Below, one piece after another: positions 1 through 7,895 of a stretch of DNA of 64,000 bases. Position 1 is the first letter of the stretch; each line of letters begins with the position of its first letter. The notes under the pieces were generated by a model. The model was not told where the DNA came from and made no database searches. It worked only from the letters and a program-made list of their open reading frames with translations. The translations under genes and the position numbers were made by a program. The DNA is from Streptomyces asiaticus (lineage in GTDB: Bacteria > Actinomycetota > Actinomycetes > Streptomycetales > Streptomycetaceae): positions 3,410,001 to 3,474,000 of the forward strand of contig NZ_JAGSHX010000006.1 of the NCBI RefSeq assembly GCF_018138715.1, in the 5' to 3' direction.

Positions 1-82
1 CATGGAGGCGGCCGAGTGAATAGAGGGTCAGAAGAATCCAAGGAACTCTTGAGGTGTTCTTGACCGGATGGTGGGGCGATGA

Positions 83-1306
83 TCAGGACAGAAGGGTCCG
101 TCCCAGCCAGTCGGAGCGGTCCCGCGCCCCGGGGAGCGCGAAGAAATAGCCGCCGCCGAAGGGGGTGATGTAGTCCACCAACGGCTCCCCCGCCAGCCGC
201 TTCTGCACGGTCTCGAACTGGCGCTCGAGGTCCTGCTGATAGCAGCAGAACAGCAGCCCCATGTCCAAGTTGCCATTGCCGTCCATGCCCCGGTCGTAGT
301 TGTAGGCACGGCGGAGGATGCGCTGGTCCTCGGTCCGGGCGGTGCGCGGATTGGCCATCCGTATATGGCTGTCCAGCGGAATGATGTCGCCCTTGGGGTC
401 CTGTGCGAAGCGCGGGGTGTCGAACTCGTGCTGACCGTCCAGCGGGGCGCCCGAGTCCCGGCTGCGGCCGAATATGCGCTCCTGCTCGCTGATCGACACC
501 CGGTCCCAGAACTCCACCAGCATCCGGATCAGCCGGATCACCTGATAGCTGCCGCCGGTGGCCCAGGCGGGCTCCCCGGAGTGGGCACCCACCCACACCA
601 GACGGTCCATCGCCCGGGCGTCCCCGGTGTCGGGGCTGGCGGTGCCGTCCTTGAACCCCATGTGGTTACGCGGGGTGCCGGACGGGCGCGGCGGGCTGAC
701 GAAGCCGTCGATACGCCAGCGGATCTGCAACGCGCCCCGGGTGTGCCGGGCGATGTCGCGCAGCGCGTGCAGCACCGTGTCCGTGCTGTCGGCGCACAGT
801 TGGAGGCTCAGATCGCCATGGCACCAGTCGGGGTCGAGATCGTCGTCGGGGAAGGACCGCATCGCGTGCAGCCGCCGGGGCTTGCGGTCCCGCAGTCCGT
901 AACGCTCGTCGAAGAGCGAGGCGCCCACGCCGACGGTCACGGTCAGCCGGTCGGCCGCCACCTCGGGGCCCAGGGTGCCGGAGTCGGCGGGCGGCGCGGT
1001 GATCCCGACCGGGTCGGGGGTGCCTCCGGCGGTGAGGAAGCGGCACCGCTCGGTGAGCGCACGGAAGGCGTCGGCCAGCTCCTTGCGCCCCTCGGCCATG
1101 GTGTCGAACGCGATGAACGCGGTGGCCCGCTGGGGCGGGGTGAGGATCCCGGCCTGATGGGTGCCGTGGAAGGGGACACGGGTGGGCCTCTTCTCCGGTC
1201 CGTCCTCCTTCGCGGCCGCCGTGCCCGCGGCGGCCGCGCCCGCCACCGCGCCGACCGTGCCCGCGGCCGCGCTCAGCAGAAAGCCCCTGCGCAGCACCTC
1301 GCTCAC
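83..1306 (-). CDS. efeB: Deferrochelatase/peroxidase EfeB (DyP-type haem peroxidase, Tat-exported)
   Basis: 407-residue DyP-type peroxidase. The N-terminus reads VSEVLRRGFLLSAAAG, a twin-arginine signal with Arg6-Arg7, so the folded haem enzyme should be exported by Tat. GFKDGT is the DyP GxxDG signature, and HIRMANPR near the C-terminus fits the proximal haem-histidine region. EfeB works with EfeO in iron acquisition and can oxidise ferrous iron or remove iron from haem. The GTG start was chosen because GTGA overlaps the efeO stop, indicating translational coupling, and because it places the Tat motif at the N-terminus. The long upstream extension of this frame lies inside efeO and is a shadow. 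Family call is confident. Confidence 0.93.
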   Translation of the reverse strand: MSEVLRRGFLLSAAAGTVGAVAGAAAAGTAAAKEDGPEKRPTRVPFHGTHQAGILTPPQRATAFIAFDTMAEGRKELADAFRALTERCRFLTAGGTPDPVGITAPPADSGTLGPEVAADRLTVTVGVGASLFDERYGLRDRKPRRLHAMRSFPDDDLDPDWCHGDLSLQLCADSTDTVLHALRDIARHTRGALQIRWRIDGFVSPPRPSGTPRNHMGFKDGTASPDTGDARAMDRLVWVGAHSGEPAWATGGSYQVIRLIRMLVEFWDRVSISEQERIFGRSRDSGAPLDGQHEFDTPRFAQDPKGDIIPLDSHIRMANPRTARTEDQRILRRAYNYDRGMDGNGNLDMGLLFCCYQQDLERQFETVQKRLAGEPLVDYITPFGGGYFFALPGARDRSDWLGRTLLS

Positions 1307-2550
1307 CGGGTCCTCCGCACATCCATCAGCGCCGCCACCTGCGCCAGCCGCTCCACCAGCGCGCCCGTGTCCGCGTTGAGCCGCTGGCGCCCGGTGCGGC
1401 TCAGCCGGTCCAGCGGGGTCCAGCGGTCGCCGTGGTGCGAGCGCTCCAGGGTCCGCTGGGTGCGGTCCAGGTCGCTCTCCAGCTCGGGCAGCCAGGGGGC
1501 ACGGGGCTTCAGCAGCGGCTCCAGCCGGCGCAGCACGGCCCGCGTGCCGTCCAGGTTGGCCCGCGCGGTGGCCAGATTGGTGCCGCTGCCGTAGTCGGTG
1601 CGGCCGGTCAGCTCGAACTGCACGGTGTTCTCCATGATCTCGTGCGCCCGCAGGCCCAGGTCGGCCGGGTCCATCCGCTCCTGCGGCCAATCGTCCCGCA
1701 GCCCTCGGACGTCCCTCACGAGCCGGTCGGCGACCGGGCTCAGCGAGCTCGCGGACTCGCCGTGCCACAGGCCGTACTCGAGGCGGTGGAAGCCGGTGAA
1801 GTCCGGGTCGTGGACCCCGTCGGACAGCCCCGCCGTGGTGCCGTTGATGGCCCCGTCGGCGTCGCCGAAGGTGCCATAGGCGGCGCCCATCCGCTCGTAC
1901 ACCAGATGGGCGGGCAGCCAGACCGCGCGGGCCGTGGCCAGGTCACCGCAGTGGATGGCCGAGCGCAGCGCGTCCGTGCGCCGCACCAGCTCGTCCATCC
2001 GGCCCGCCACCCACTTCTGGTAGGCGATGGTGGGCGGGATCAGATCCTGCTGGCCGACCGGGACCGCGGCCGGTCCACCGCCCCGCGCCGGTCCGGACAC
2101 GGTGACGGTGGGCCCGGTGACCGCGTCCGCGTCCTCGGGCAGGCAGACGAAGGCGTAGGAGCCCCCGCCGAGCGTGACGCTCAGCGGTCTGCTGGTGCCG
2201 GGGCCCAGACCCTCCACCTCTCCGTAGACGGCGCCGTTCGCCGGATTGGTGAGATAGACCTCGGCCGGTCTGCTGGAGGTGTTCCGCAGCTCGAAGACCT
2301 GCTTGCCACGGGCGGCATCGGTCCAGCCACGGCCACAGCCGCCCTCGGACACCTCGACGGAGGTGTGCCGCAGCCCGTCCGATGCCTTCATGGGCGCGCT
2401 TCCGCTCGCGGAGGGGTGCGCACGAGAACCGTCCGAGGAGCCTCCGCCGACCGCCAGCGCGCCGATTCCGACGGCCGTGGCCACCGTCACCGCACCGGCG
2501 ACCAGCAGATGACGTGCCGACGGGACCGGGGAGAGATGTTGGCGACGCAC
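1303..2550 (-). CDS. efeO: Iron uptake system protein EfeO (cupredoxin plus M75/imelysin domain)
   Basis: 415 residues. A hydrophobic segment at about 15-35 acts as signal or anchor. A cupredoxin-like domain (about 62-152) is followed by an M75 peptidase/imelysin-like domain (about 170-410) with the HxxE motif HRLE at 255-258, proposed in this family to bind metal. It is the extracellular ferrous-iron binding component of EfeUOB. The gene starts with GTG and no clear Shine-Dalgarno is seen; an in-frame TAG just upstream limits the start. It is followed immediately by efeB. No gene for the EfeU permease is visible in the 138 bases upstream or next to efeB, so uptake must use a permease encoded elsewhere, or the pair acts differently. 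Confidence 0.9.
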   Translation of the reverse strand: MRRQHLSPVPSARHLLVAGAVTVATAVGIGALAVGGGSSDGSRAHPSASGSAPMKASDGLRHTSVEVSEGGCGRGWTDAARGKQVFELRNTSSRPAEVYLTNPANGAVYGEVEGLGPGTSRPLSVTLGGGSYAFVCLPEDADAVTGPTVTVSGPARGGGPAAVPVGQQDLIPPTIAYQKWVAGRMDELVRRTDALRSAIHCGDLATARAVWLPAHLVYERMGAAYGTFGDADGAINGTTAGLSDGVHDPDFTGFHRLEYGLWHGESASSLSPVADRLVRDVRGLRDDWPQERMDPADLGLRAHEIMENTVQFELTGRTDYGSGTNLATARANLDGTRAVLRRLEPLLKPRAPWLPELESDLDRTQRTLERSHHGDRWTPLDRLSRTGRQRLNADTGALVERLAQVAALMDVRRTR

Positions 2551-2688
2551 GGCTGCATGCTAGGGGCAGTCCGATAAGCGGAATGCACTGATGGCCAAAG
2601 AGCTGCATGGAATTACGCCGGGGTTCAGCTCCCCGTCACCGGCTCCTCGGGCCCTTCGGCGCGCCCGCCCCGGCCGCGCCACCCTTCG

Positions 2689-3444
2689 CTATCCGCCGCT
2701 CCGGGCGAAAAGCGCGCCCAGCCGGTCATGGACTGGATCGCGGCCCAGCAGCCGCAGCCCCTCCCAGACCGTGACCTGGTTGGCCGTGAGCACCGGCTTG
2801 CCCAGCTCCGCCTCCAGATCCGGAATCCAGGCGGCGGTGTGCAGAGCGGTGTCCGGCAGGAGGACCGCCTGGGCCTCGGGGTGGTCCCCGGCGCGGCCCA
2901 GCTCCAGCACCTCGTCCCGGCCCCAGGTGCCGACCTCCGCTGCCGTGATGATCCCGCTGCCGCGCATCGAGACCACCTCGGCGCCGGCCGCCTTCAAAAA
3001 TGCCCGGAAGTAGTCGGCGACATCCTCCGGATAGGTGGCGGCGATGGCCACCCGGTCGGCGCCGAGCGCCTGCACCGCGTGGGCGAAGGCGAAGGAGGTG
3101 CTGGAGGCGGGCATCCCGGCCGTCTCGCCCAGCTCGCGCACCTGCTCCTTGGCGCCCTCCCAGCCGAAGACGAAGCTGGCGCTGGTGCACGCCCAGACCA
3201 CGGCCCGGGCGCCGCGCTCGGCGAGCTCGGCGACCCCGGCCGCGAGGCGGGCCGCCGACCCCATCTCCAGCAGGGCGTCCACCCGATGGGCGTCCTCACC
3301 GATGTCGGTGTGGACCAGCGGAAGCCGGATGTCGCCGCTGTCGCCGCCGAGCATGCCTTCCAGGCGCGGGTATTCGTCCTCGGCGGAGTATCCGGGGTAG
3401 AGAAAGCCGACCGTGTCCGGGGCCGGGTGCGTCGAGTCCACCAT
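2689..3444 (-). CDS. Asp/Glu racemase superfamily protein (maleate isomerase / arylmalonate decarboxylase-like)
   Basis: 251 residues of the two-domain aspartate/glutamate-racemase superfamily. The first catalytic cysteine is present in WACTSASF (Cys86). The C-terminal position where isomerases carry a second cysteine reads LLPDTALH, with Asp/Thr and no Cys. A two-cysteine racemase or isomerase reaction is therefore unlikely; a decarboxylase- or hydratase-type (EutA-like) reaction is possible. The ATG start is supported by AAGGAGG five bases upstream. Its paralogue at 3559-4578 is on the same strand. Substrate unknown; context suggests catabolism of an imported amide or ectoine-like compound. 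Confidence 0.85.
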   Translation of the reverse strand: MVDSTHPAPDTVGFLYPGYSAEDEYPRLEGMLGGDSGDIRLPLVHTDIGEDAHRVDALLEMGSAARLAAGVAELAERGARAVVWACTSASFVFGWEGAKEQVRELGETAGMPASSTSFAFAHAVQALGADRVAIAATYPEDVADYFRAFLKAAGAEVVSMRGSGIITAAEVGTWGRDEVLELGRAGDHPEAQAVLLPDTALHTAAWIPDLEAELGKPVLTANQVTVWEGLRLLGRDPVHDRLGALFARSGG

Positions 3445-3516
3445 GACTGCCTCCTTGACTGGCGGCCCCCGCGAGCGCCGCCCCTGCACTGCTGTCACTT
3501 CTCATACACCGCGGAA

Positions 3517-3542
3517 GCCCGGCGGGTTCCCACCCGCCGGGC
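3517..3542 (-). terminator. Hairpin terminator between the two racemase-family genes
   Basis: A perfect 11-bp inverted repeat (GCCCGGCGGGT paired with ACCCGCCGGGC) with a 4-base loop. It lies just beyond the stop codon of the gene at 3559-4578 on the minus strand. There is no long U tract, which is usual for actinomycete hairpin terminators. Confidence 0.6.
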
Positions 3543-3558
3543 ACACCGGGCCTTCGCC

Positions 3559-4578
3559 TCACCCCGCGGCAGGGCCGCCGGAATCGTCGAGGTAGGGGCC
3601 CTCGCCGAGGCCGGTGCCGAAGCCCGGGTCGAGCCCGTCGGCCGGGTCGCCGTCCGACCCCGGCGGGGCCGCCCCGGCCAGCGCCGCCTCGGGCTCGTCC
3701 ACCACGGACTCGACCGCCTCCACGGCCCCGAGCATCGACTCGACGACCGGGTCCGTCACCGGGAACGGGCCGCTCGGCGACACGGACATCCCCGCCGGCC
3801 CGGACCGGGCGGCCGGGTCCAGCAGCGCCTGGTACGGGCCCACGGCCTGGGCGCCGATCGCCCGCAGCGCCGCCCACATGGTGACCTGGTTCGCGGACAG
3901 CACGGGCATCCGCAGCTCCGCCTCCAGCTGCGGGATCACGTCGTAGGTCGGCAGATTGGTGCAGCTGATGAAGAGCGCGTCGGTGGCCCCGACCACCGCT
4001 TGCCGGGCCATGTCGACCACATCGCGGTACGGCACCTTCCAGATGTGCCGGGTCAGTCCGAGGTACGCCCGACCGGTGACGGTCATCCCGCCCTCGGCCA
4101 GATACTCCTCCAGCGAGTCGGTGACGGACTGGGTGTACGGCGTCACCACCGCGATCCGCCGGGCGCCGATCTCCCGCAGCGCCTCCAGCAGCGCGCCCGA
4201 GGTGGTCAGCGACGGGATCTCACCCGCCTGGGACATGGCCGCGCACATCGCGCGCTCCCCGGCGACACCGCCGACGAAACTGCCCGAGGTGCACGCGTAC
4301 GCCACCACTTCCGGTGCGACGGCCGCCAGCGCCTGCACCGCGTCGTGCAAGGTCTCGTGCTCACTTACGAGCCGCGCCAGGTCGAGGCTCACCTCGACGG
4401 GTACGAACGGGGTACGGGTGAGGTGGAGGGATACCTCGTCCGGCACCCAGCGCCACAGCTCACGGTCGAGTGCGAAGTCGAACGGTGCCACCACACCCAC
4501 GCCGCGCTGCGGCTGTGGGCCACCCAGAAAAGAGACGTCCAAAGCGAGCCCCAATACGGAACGGAGGGACTGGACCAT
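3559..4578 (-). CDS. Asp/Glu racemase superfamily protein, two-cysteine type (maleate cis-trans isomerase/EutA-like)
   Basis: 339 residues. Unlike its neighbour, both catalytic positions carry cysteine: YACTSGSF (Cys96) and FISCTNLP (Cys206). This is the pattern of maleate cis-trans isomerase and related enzymes. EutA of ectoine degradation belongs to the same superfamily, so a role in catabolism of the ligand imported by the downstream Ehu-type transporter is possible. The C-terminal 60 residues are acidic, Gly/Pro-rich and probably disordered. The start is uncertain: no good ribosome site precedes this ATG, and an in-frame GTG exists at 4500. It is divergent from the dehydrogenase at 4751. 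Confidence 0.85.
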   Translation of the reverse strand: MVQSLRSVLGLALDVSFLGGPQPQRGVGVVAPFDFALDRELWRWVPDEVSLHLTRTPFVPVEVSLDLARLVSEHETLHDAVQALAAVAPEVVAYACTSGSFVGGVAGERAMCAAMSQAGEIPSLTTSGALLEALREIGARRIAVVTPYTQSVTDSLEEYLAEGGMTVTGRAYLGLTRHIWKVPYRDVVDMARQAVVGATDALFISCTNLPTYDVIPQLEAELRMPVLSANQVTMWAALRAIGAQAVGPYQALLDPAARSGPAGMSVSPSGPFPVTDPVVESMLGAVEAVESVVDEPEAALAGAAPPGSDGDPADGLDPGFGTGLGEGPYLDDSGGPAAG

Positions 4579-4727
4579 TGGCCAGAGATTTTGGATGGAG
4601 AGAGCCGGCCTGATGCCGGGGACGCCGGGACAGATGCCGTTGTTGACGACGGTAGTTTCCGCTGCCTAGCGTGGTCAATCCTCAAACTGAGGCGTCTGCC
4701 CCCTCCTTTTCCAGGCAAACCCATCCA

Positions 4728-4744
4728 CGTTTCGAAACGGTTTC
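4728..4744. promoter_or_regulatory. Palindromic operator candidate upstream of the hydroxyacid dehydrogenase
   Basis: CGTTTCGAAACG is a perfect 12-bp palindrome, followed at once by a third half-site so that GTTTC-GAAAC-G-GTTTC runs up to six bases before the ATG at 4751. It sits in the divergent region between the racemase-family gene and the dehydrogenase. A repressor bound here would block initiation of the rightward catabolic genes. The IclR protein encoded at 11269 is one possible ligand; this is inference. Confidence 0.4.
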
Positions 4745-4750
4745 CCGCCT

Positions 4751-5698
4751 ATGTCCGAAAGCACAGTTGTCGTCTTCGGCGACCAGCCACCGGTCCACCT
4801 GGACCGGGTGGCCGGCCGGGCCAAGGTGCTCGTCTGTGACGAGAATTCGCTGCCCCAGGCGCTCCCCACCGCGGATGTGCTCCTGGTCTGGGATTTCACC
4901 TCCGACGCGGTCCGCGACGCCTGGCCCGGTGAGGGTCCCCGGCCGGCGTGGGTCCATACCGCGAGCGCGGGAGTGGACCGGCTGCTCTGCCCCGAACTCG
5001 TCGCGTCCGACACGGTACTGACCAATGCCCGAGGGGTCTTCGAGCAGCCGATCGCGGAGTATGTGGCCGGTCTGGTGGTCGCCATGGCCAAGGACTTCCA
5101 CGGAAGCTGGGAGCTCCAGCGGCAGCGACGCTGGCAGCACCGCGAGACGATGCGGCTGGCCGGGACGCGCGCCGTGGTCGTGGGCGCGGGCCCCATCGGC
5201 CGGGCGATCGGCTCCACCCTGGCCGCGCTCGGCGTGGTGGTCGACCTGGTGGGCCGCACCGCGCGGCAGGGCGTGCGCGGCGGCGACGAGCTGCCCGAGC
5301 TGCTTCCGTCGGCCGACTGGGTGGTGAGCGCGGCGCCGCTCACCGACGCCAACCGCGGCATGTTCGACCGCACCGTCTTCGACCGGATGAAGTCCACCGC
5401 CCGGTTCATCAACGTCGGCCGCGGCCCCCTGGTCGTCGAGAAGGACCTCACGGCGGCCCTGGTCGCCCGGCGGATCGCCGGCGCCGCCCTGGACGTCTTC
5501 GAACACGAGCCGCTGGCCTCGGACGATCCCCTGTGGGACGTGCCCGGGCTGTTCGTGTCGCCCCATATGAGCGGCGACACGGTCGGGTGGCGCGACCACC
5601 TGGCCGACCAGTTCCAGGACAACTACGAGCGCTGGTGCGCGGGCGAACCACTGCTCAACATCGTCGACAAACGCCTCGGGTACGTACCGGTGGACTGA
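4751..5698 (+). CDS. D-2-hydroxyacid dehydrogenase family protein (NAD(P)-dependent)
   Basis: 315 residues with the D-isomer 2-hydroxyacid dehydrogenase fold. The nucleotide-binding motif VVGAGPIGRAIGS lies at about 141-154. The catalytic set is visible as Arg in NVGRGP, Glu in FEHEP and His in SPHMSG. It should interconvert a 2-oxoacid and a D-2-hydroxyacid in the cytosol. No canonical Shine-Dalgarno is visible; a strong palindrome lies immediately upstream instead. An amidase follows 26 bases downstream on the same strand, suggesting an operon. The true substrate cannot be read from sequence. Confidence 0.88.
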   Translation: MSESTVVVFGDQPPVHLDRVAGRAKVLVCDENSLPQALPTADVLLVWDFTSDAVRDAWPGEGPRPAWVHTASAGVDRLLCPELVASDTVLTNARGVFEQPIAEYVAGLVVAMAKDFHGSWELQRQRRWQHRETMRLAGTRAVVVGAGPIGRAIGSTLAALGVVVDLVGRTARQGVRGGDELPELLPSADWVVSAAPLTDANRGMFDRTVFDRMKSTARFINVGRGPLVVEKDLTAALVARRIAGAALDVFEHEPLASDDPLWDVPGLFVSPHMSGDTVGWRDHLADQFQDNYERWCAGEPLLNIVDKRLGYVPVD

Positions 5699-5724
5699 TC
5701 GCAGGACCCTGAACGGAGAGCCGG

Positions 5725-7140
5725 ATGACCGACATTCACGACCTGACAGCCGTTCAACTCGTCGAGCGCTATGCCTCCGGCGAGCTCTCCCCCGTCGAGG
5801 CGACCCGTGCCGTCCTCCACCGGATCGAGCAGATTCAGCCGGAGGTGAACGCCTTCACCCGGGTGGACGCCGAGGACGCGCTGCGGCAGGCGGAGGAGTC
5901 CGCCGAGCGGTGGCGGCGCGGGGCCCCGGTGGGCCTGGTGGACGGCGTCCCGGTGTCGGTGAAGGACATCCTGTTGCAGCGCGGCGCCCCCACCCTGCGC
6001 GGCTCGCGGACCGTACGGCCCGAGGGCAAGGCGTGGGACGAGGACGCGCCCTCGGTGGCGCGGCTGCGCGAGCACGGCGCGGTGTTCGTGGGGAAGACCA
6101 CGACCCCGGAGTTCGGCTGGAAGGGCGTCACCGACAGCCCGGCCCACGGGGTCACCGGCAATCCGTACGACCCCCAGCGGACCGCGGGCGGCTCCAGTGG
6201 CGGCAGCGCGGCCGCGGTCGCGCTGGGCGCGGGTCCGCTGAGCCTGGGGACGGACGGCGGGGGCTCGGTCCGTATCCCGGCGGCCTTCTGCGGCATCTTC
6301 GCGCTGAAACCCACCTATGGGAGGGTTCCGCTCTATCCGGCGAGCGCGTTCGGCACCCTGGCCCATGTGGGGCCGATGACCCGGGACGCGGCGGACGCGG
6401 CGCTGCTGATGGATGTGATCTCCGGCCCGGACTGGCGCGACTGGTCGCAGCTGGGTCCCGTCGAGGGCGGCTTCCGGGAGGCGCTCACCTCCGGCGGGGG
6501 CGGGGTGGACGGCCTGCGGGTCGCCTACAGCCCCGCGCTCGGCGGCACGGCCGTGGTCGACCCGGAGGTGGCCGCGTCGGTGCGGCGGGCGGTGGACCTG
6601 CTGGCGGAGCTGGGCGCGGTGGTCGAGGAGATCGACCCGGGGTTCGAGGACCCGGTGGAGGCGTTCCACACGCTGTGGTTCAGCGGCGCGGCCCGGGTGG
6701 TGCAGCCGCTGGGGCAGGAGGACTGGGAGCTGCTGGACCCGGGGCTGCGCGAGATCTGCGCCCAGGGGGCGTCGTACAGCGCGCTGGACTATCTGGCGGC
6801 CGTGGACGTGCGGATGGCCCTCGGCCACGCCATGGGGCGGTTCCACTCCGCGTACGACCTGCTGGTCACCCCCGCGCTGCCGATCACCGCGTTCGAGGCG
6901 GGGGTCGAGGTGCCCAAGGGGTTGGAGCACACCCGGTGGACCGGCTGGACGCCGTTCACCTACCCGTTCAACCTGACCCAGCAGCCCGCGGCGTCGGTGC
7001 CGTGCGGCCTCAGCGGCGCGGGCCTGCCGATCGGGGTGCAGCTGGTGGGCGCGCGCCACGCGGACGCGCTCGTGCTGCGCGCGGCGCACGCGCTGTTCGA
7101 GGCGGGGCTGGCGGACGAGGTGCGTCCGCCGACGGCATAA
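5725..7140 (+). CDS. Amidase (amidase-signature family)
   Basis: 471-residue amidase-signature enzyme. The Ser-cisSer-Lys triad is recognisable: the Lys in VSVKDI, then the signature GGSSGGSAAAVALG followed by GTDGGGSVRIPA. It would hydrolyse a carboxamide (R-CO-NH2, or an N-acyl compound) in the cytosol. The ATG is preceded by GGAGAG with four bases spacing. It sits directly after the hydroxyacid dehydrogenase and converges with the DUF3830 gene, separated by a strong hairpin. Location between racemase-family genes and an amino-acid-type ABC importer argues for a catabolic role. Confidence 0.9.
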   Translation: MTDIHDLTAVQLVERYASGELSPVEATRAVLHRIEQIQPEVNAFTRVDAEDALRQAEESAERWRRGAPVGLVDGVPVSVKDILLQRGAPTLRGSRTVRPEGKAWDEDAPSVARLREHGAVFVGKTTTPEFGWKGVTDSPAHGVTGNPYDPQRTAGGSSGGSAAAVALGAGPLSLGTDGGGSVRIPAAFCGIFALKPTYGRVPLYPASAFGTLAHVGPMTRDAADAALLMDVISGPDWRDWSQLGPVEGGFREALTSGGGGVDGLRVAYSPALGGTAVVDPEVAASVRRAVDLLAELGAVVEEIDPGFEDPVEAFHTLWFSGAARVVQPLGQEDWELLDPGLREICAQGASYSALDYLAAVDVRMALGHAMGRFHSAYDLLVTPALPITAFEAGVEVPKGLEHTRWTGWTPFTYPFNLTQQPAASVPCGLSGAGLPIGVQLVGARHADALVLRAAHALFEAGLADEVRPPTA

Positions 7141-7150
7141 CGCCCGTTGC

Positions 7151-7180
7151 CGGGTCCGGGGCGGCTACGCCCCGGACCCG
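7151..7180. terminator. Bidirectional hairpin terminator between amidase and DUF3830 gene
   Basis: A perfect 12-bp stem (CGGGTCCGGGGC paired with GCCCCGGACCCG) with a 6-base loop, eleven bases after the amidase stop, in a convergent intergenic region. It can serve both strands. Confidence 0.65.
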
Positions 7181-7265
7181 TGCCCGGCGCATGCGCCGCG
7201 CCGGACCCGGCCCATGAGCCGCGCCGGGCACGGACCGAGGGCCTGCGCCCGGCGCGAGCCGAGGT

Positions 7266-7775
7266 CTACGCCCGGCGGAAGTTCAGCGTCTCCCCCAGCG
7301 CCCCCGCGCGCCACAGGTCCTGGCAGGCGTCCGCCATGCGGTCGAGGCCGTCCACGATCGTTCCCCAGACGATCCCGGGCACCCAGCCCGCGTCACCGTT
7401 GATCAGCAGGTTGTTCCGCTCGTAGAAGAGCGCCAGGTCGATCACCTGCCGCCGCCCCTGGTGCTTGGCCTCGGTCTCGTATCCGTACGACTTGGTCCCG
7501 AGCTGGGTGTCCGTGAAGGTGAAGTAACACAGGTCCCCGGGGATCGGGGTGATCGTCGGGTTCTCGAGGGGCGGCTCCTCGGGCGCGAAGGGGGGCAGCA
7601 GGGTGTAGATCTCATTGCGTGCGTACTTCGCGTGGTACACATCACCCCCGAGCGGCAGCGCGTTCCACACCGCGTCGCAGGTGATCGGCGCGAGCTCGTC
7701 AAGGAGCTTGGCCGTGCAACTCACCCCGCGCTTGTCGAGCGAGACCTCGATGAACCGGTCGGCTCGGTCAACCAT
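7266..7775 (-). CDS. DUF3830 family protein (cyclophilin-like fold)
   Basis: 169 residues. The pattern AVWNALPLGGDVYHAKYARNEIY, read in two parts, and the later GDLCYF with its stretch of short beta motifs fit DUF3830, a cyclophilin-like beta-barrel family. I know this family mainly as a neighbour of arylmalonate decarboxylase/Asp-Glu racemase genes and transporters; no reaction is established that I can cite. Start is well supported by GGAGG upstream of the ATG. It is divergent from ehuB and convergent with the amidase. A role as accessory or binding protein in the same pathway is inferred from position only. Confidence 0.8.
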   Translation of the reverse strand: MVDRADRFIEVSLDKRGVSCTAKLLDELAPITCDAVWNALPLGGDVYHAKYARNEIYTLLPPFAPEEPPLENPTITPIPGDLCYFTFTDTQLGTKSYGYETEAKHQGRRQVIDLALFYERNNLLINGDAGWVPGIVWGTIVDGLDRMADACQDLWRAGALGETLNFRRA

Positions 7776-7895
7776 CGACTTTCCTCCAGGTCGCTTCGGA
7801 ACCAGTCCTGTCCCAGGGGACTACCCAGACATCGGCTGTATCAAGGGCCGGAAACGACCCGCATACATTTGCCGGAGTCGGGTAGCCGCGCGCCC

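Noticed and set aside
39..62. CAAGGAAC/GTTCTTG hairpin as terminator of efeB
   Set aside because: Only seven pairs with a bulge; too weak to annotate.
2728..4839. Long plus-strand frame opposite the racemase-family genes
   Set aside because: Composition is that of a shadow frame; both minus-strand genes have clear families and one has a strong ribosome site.
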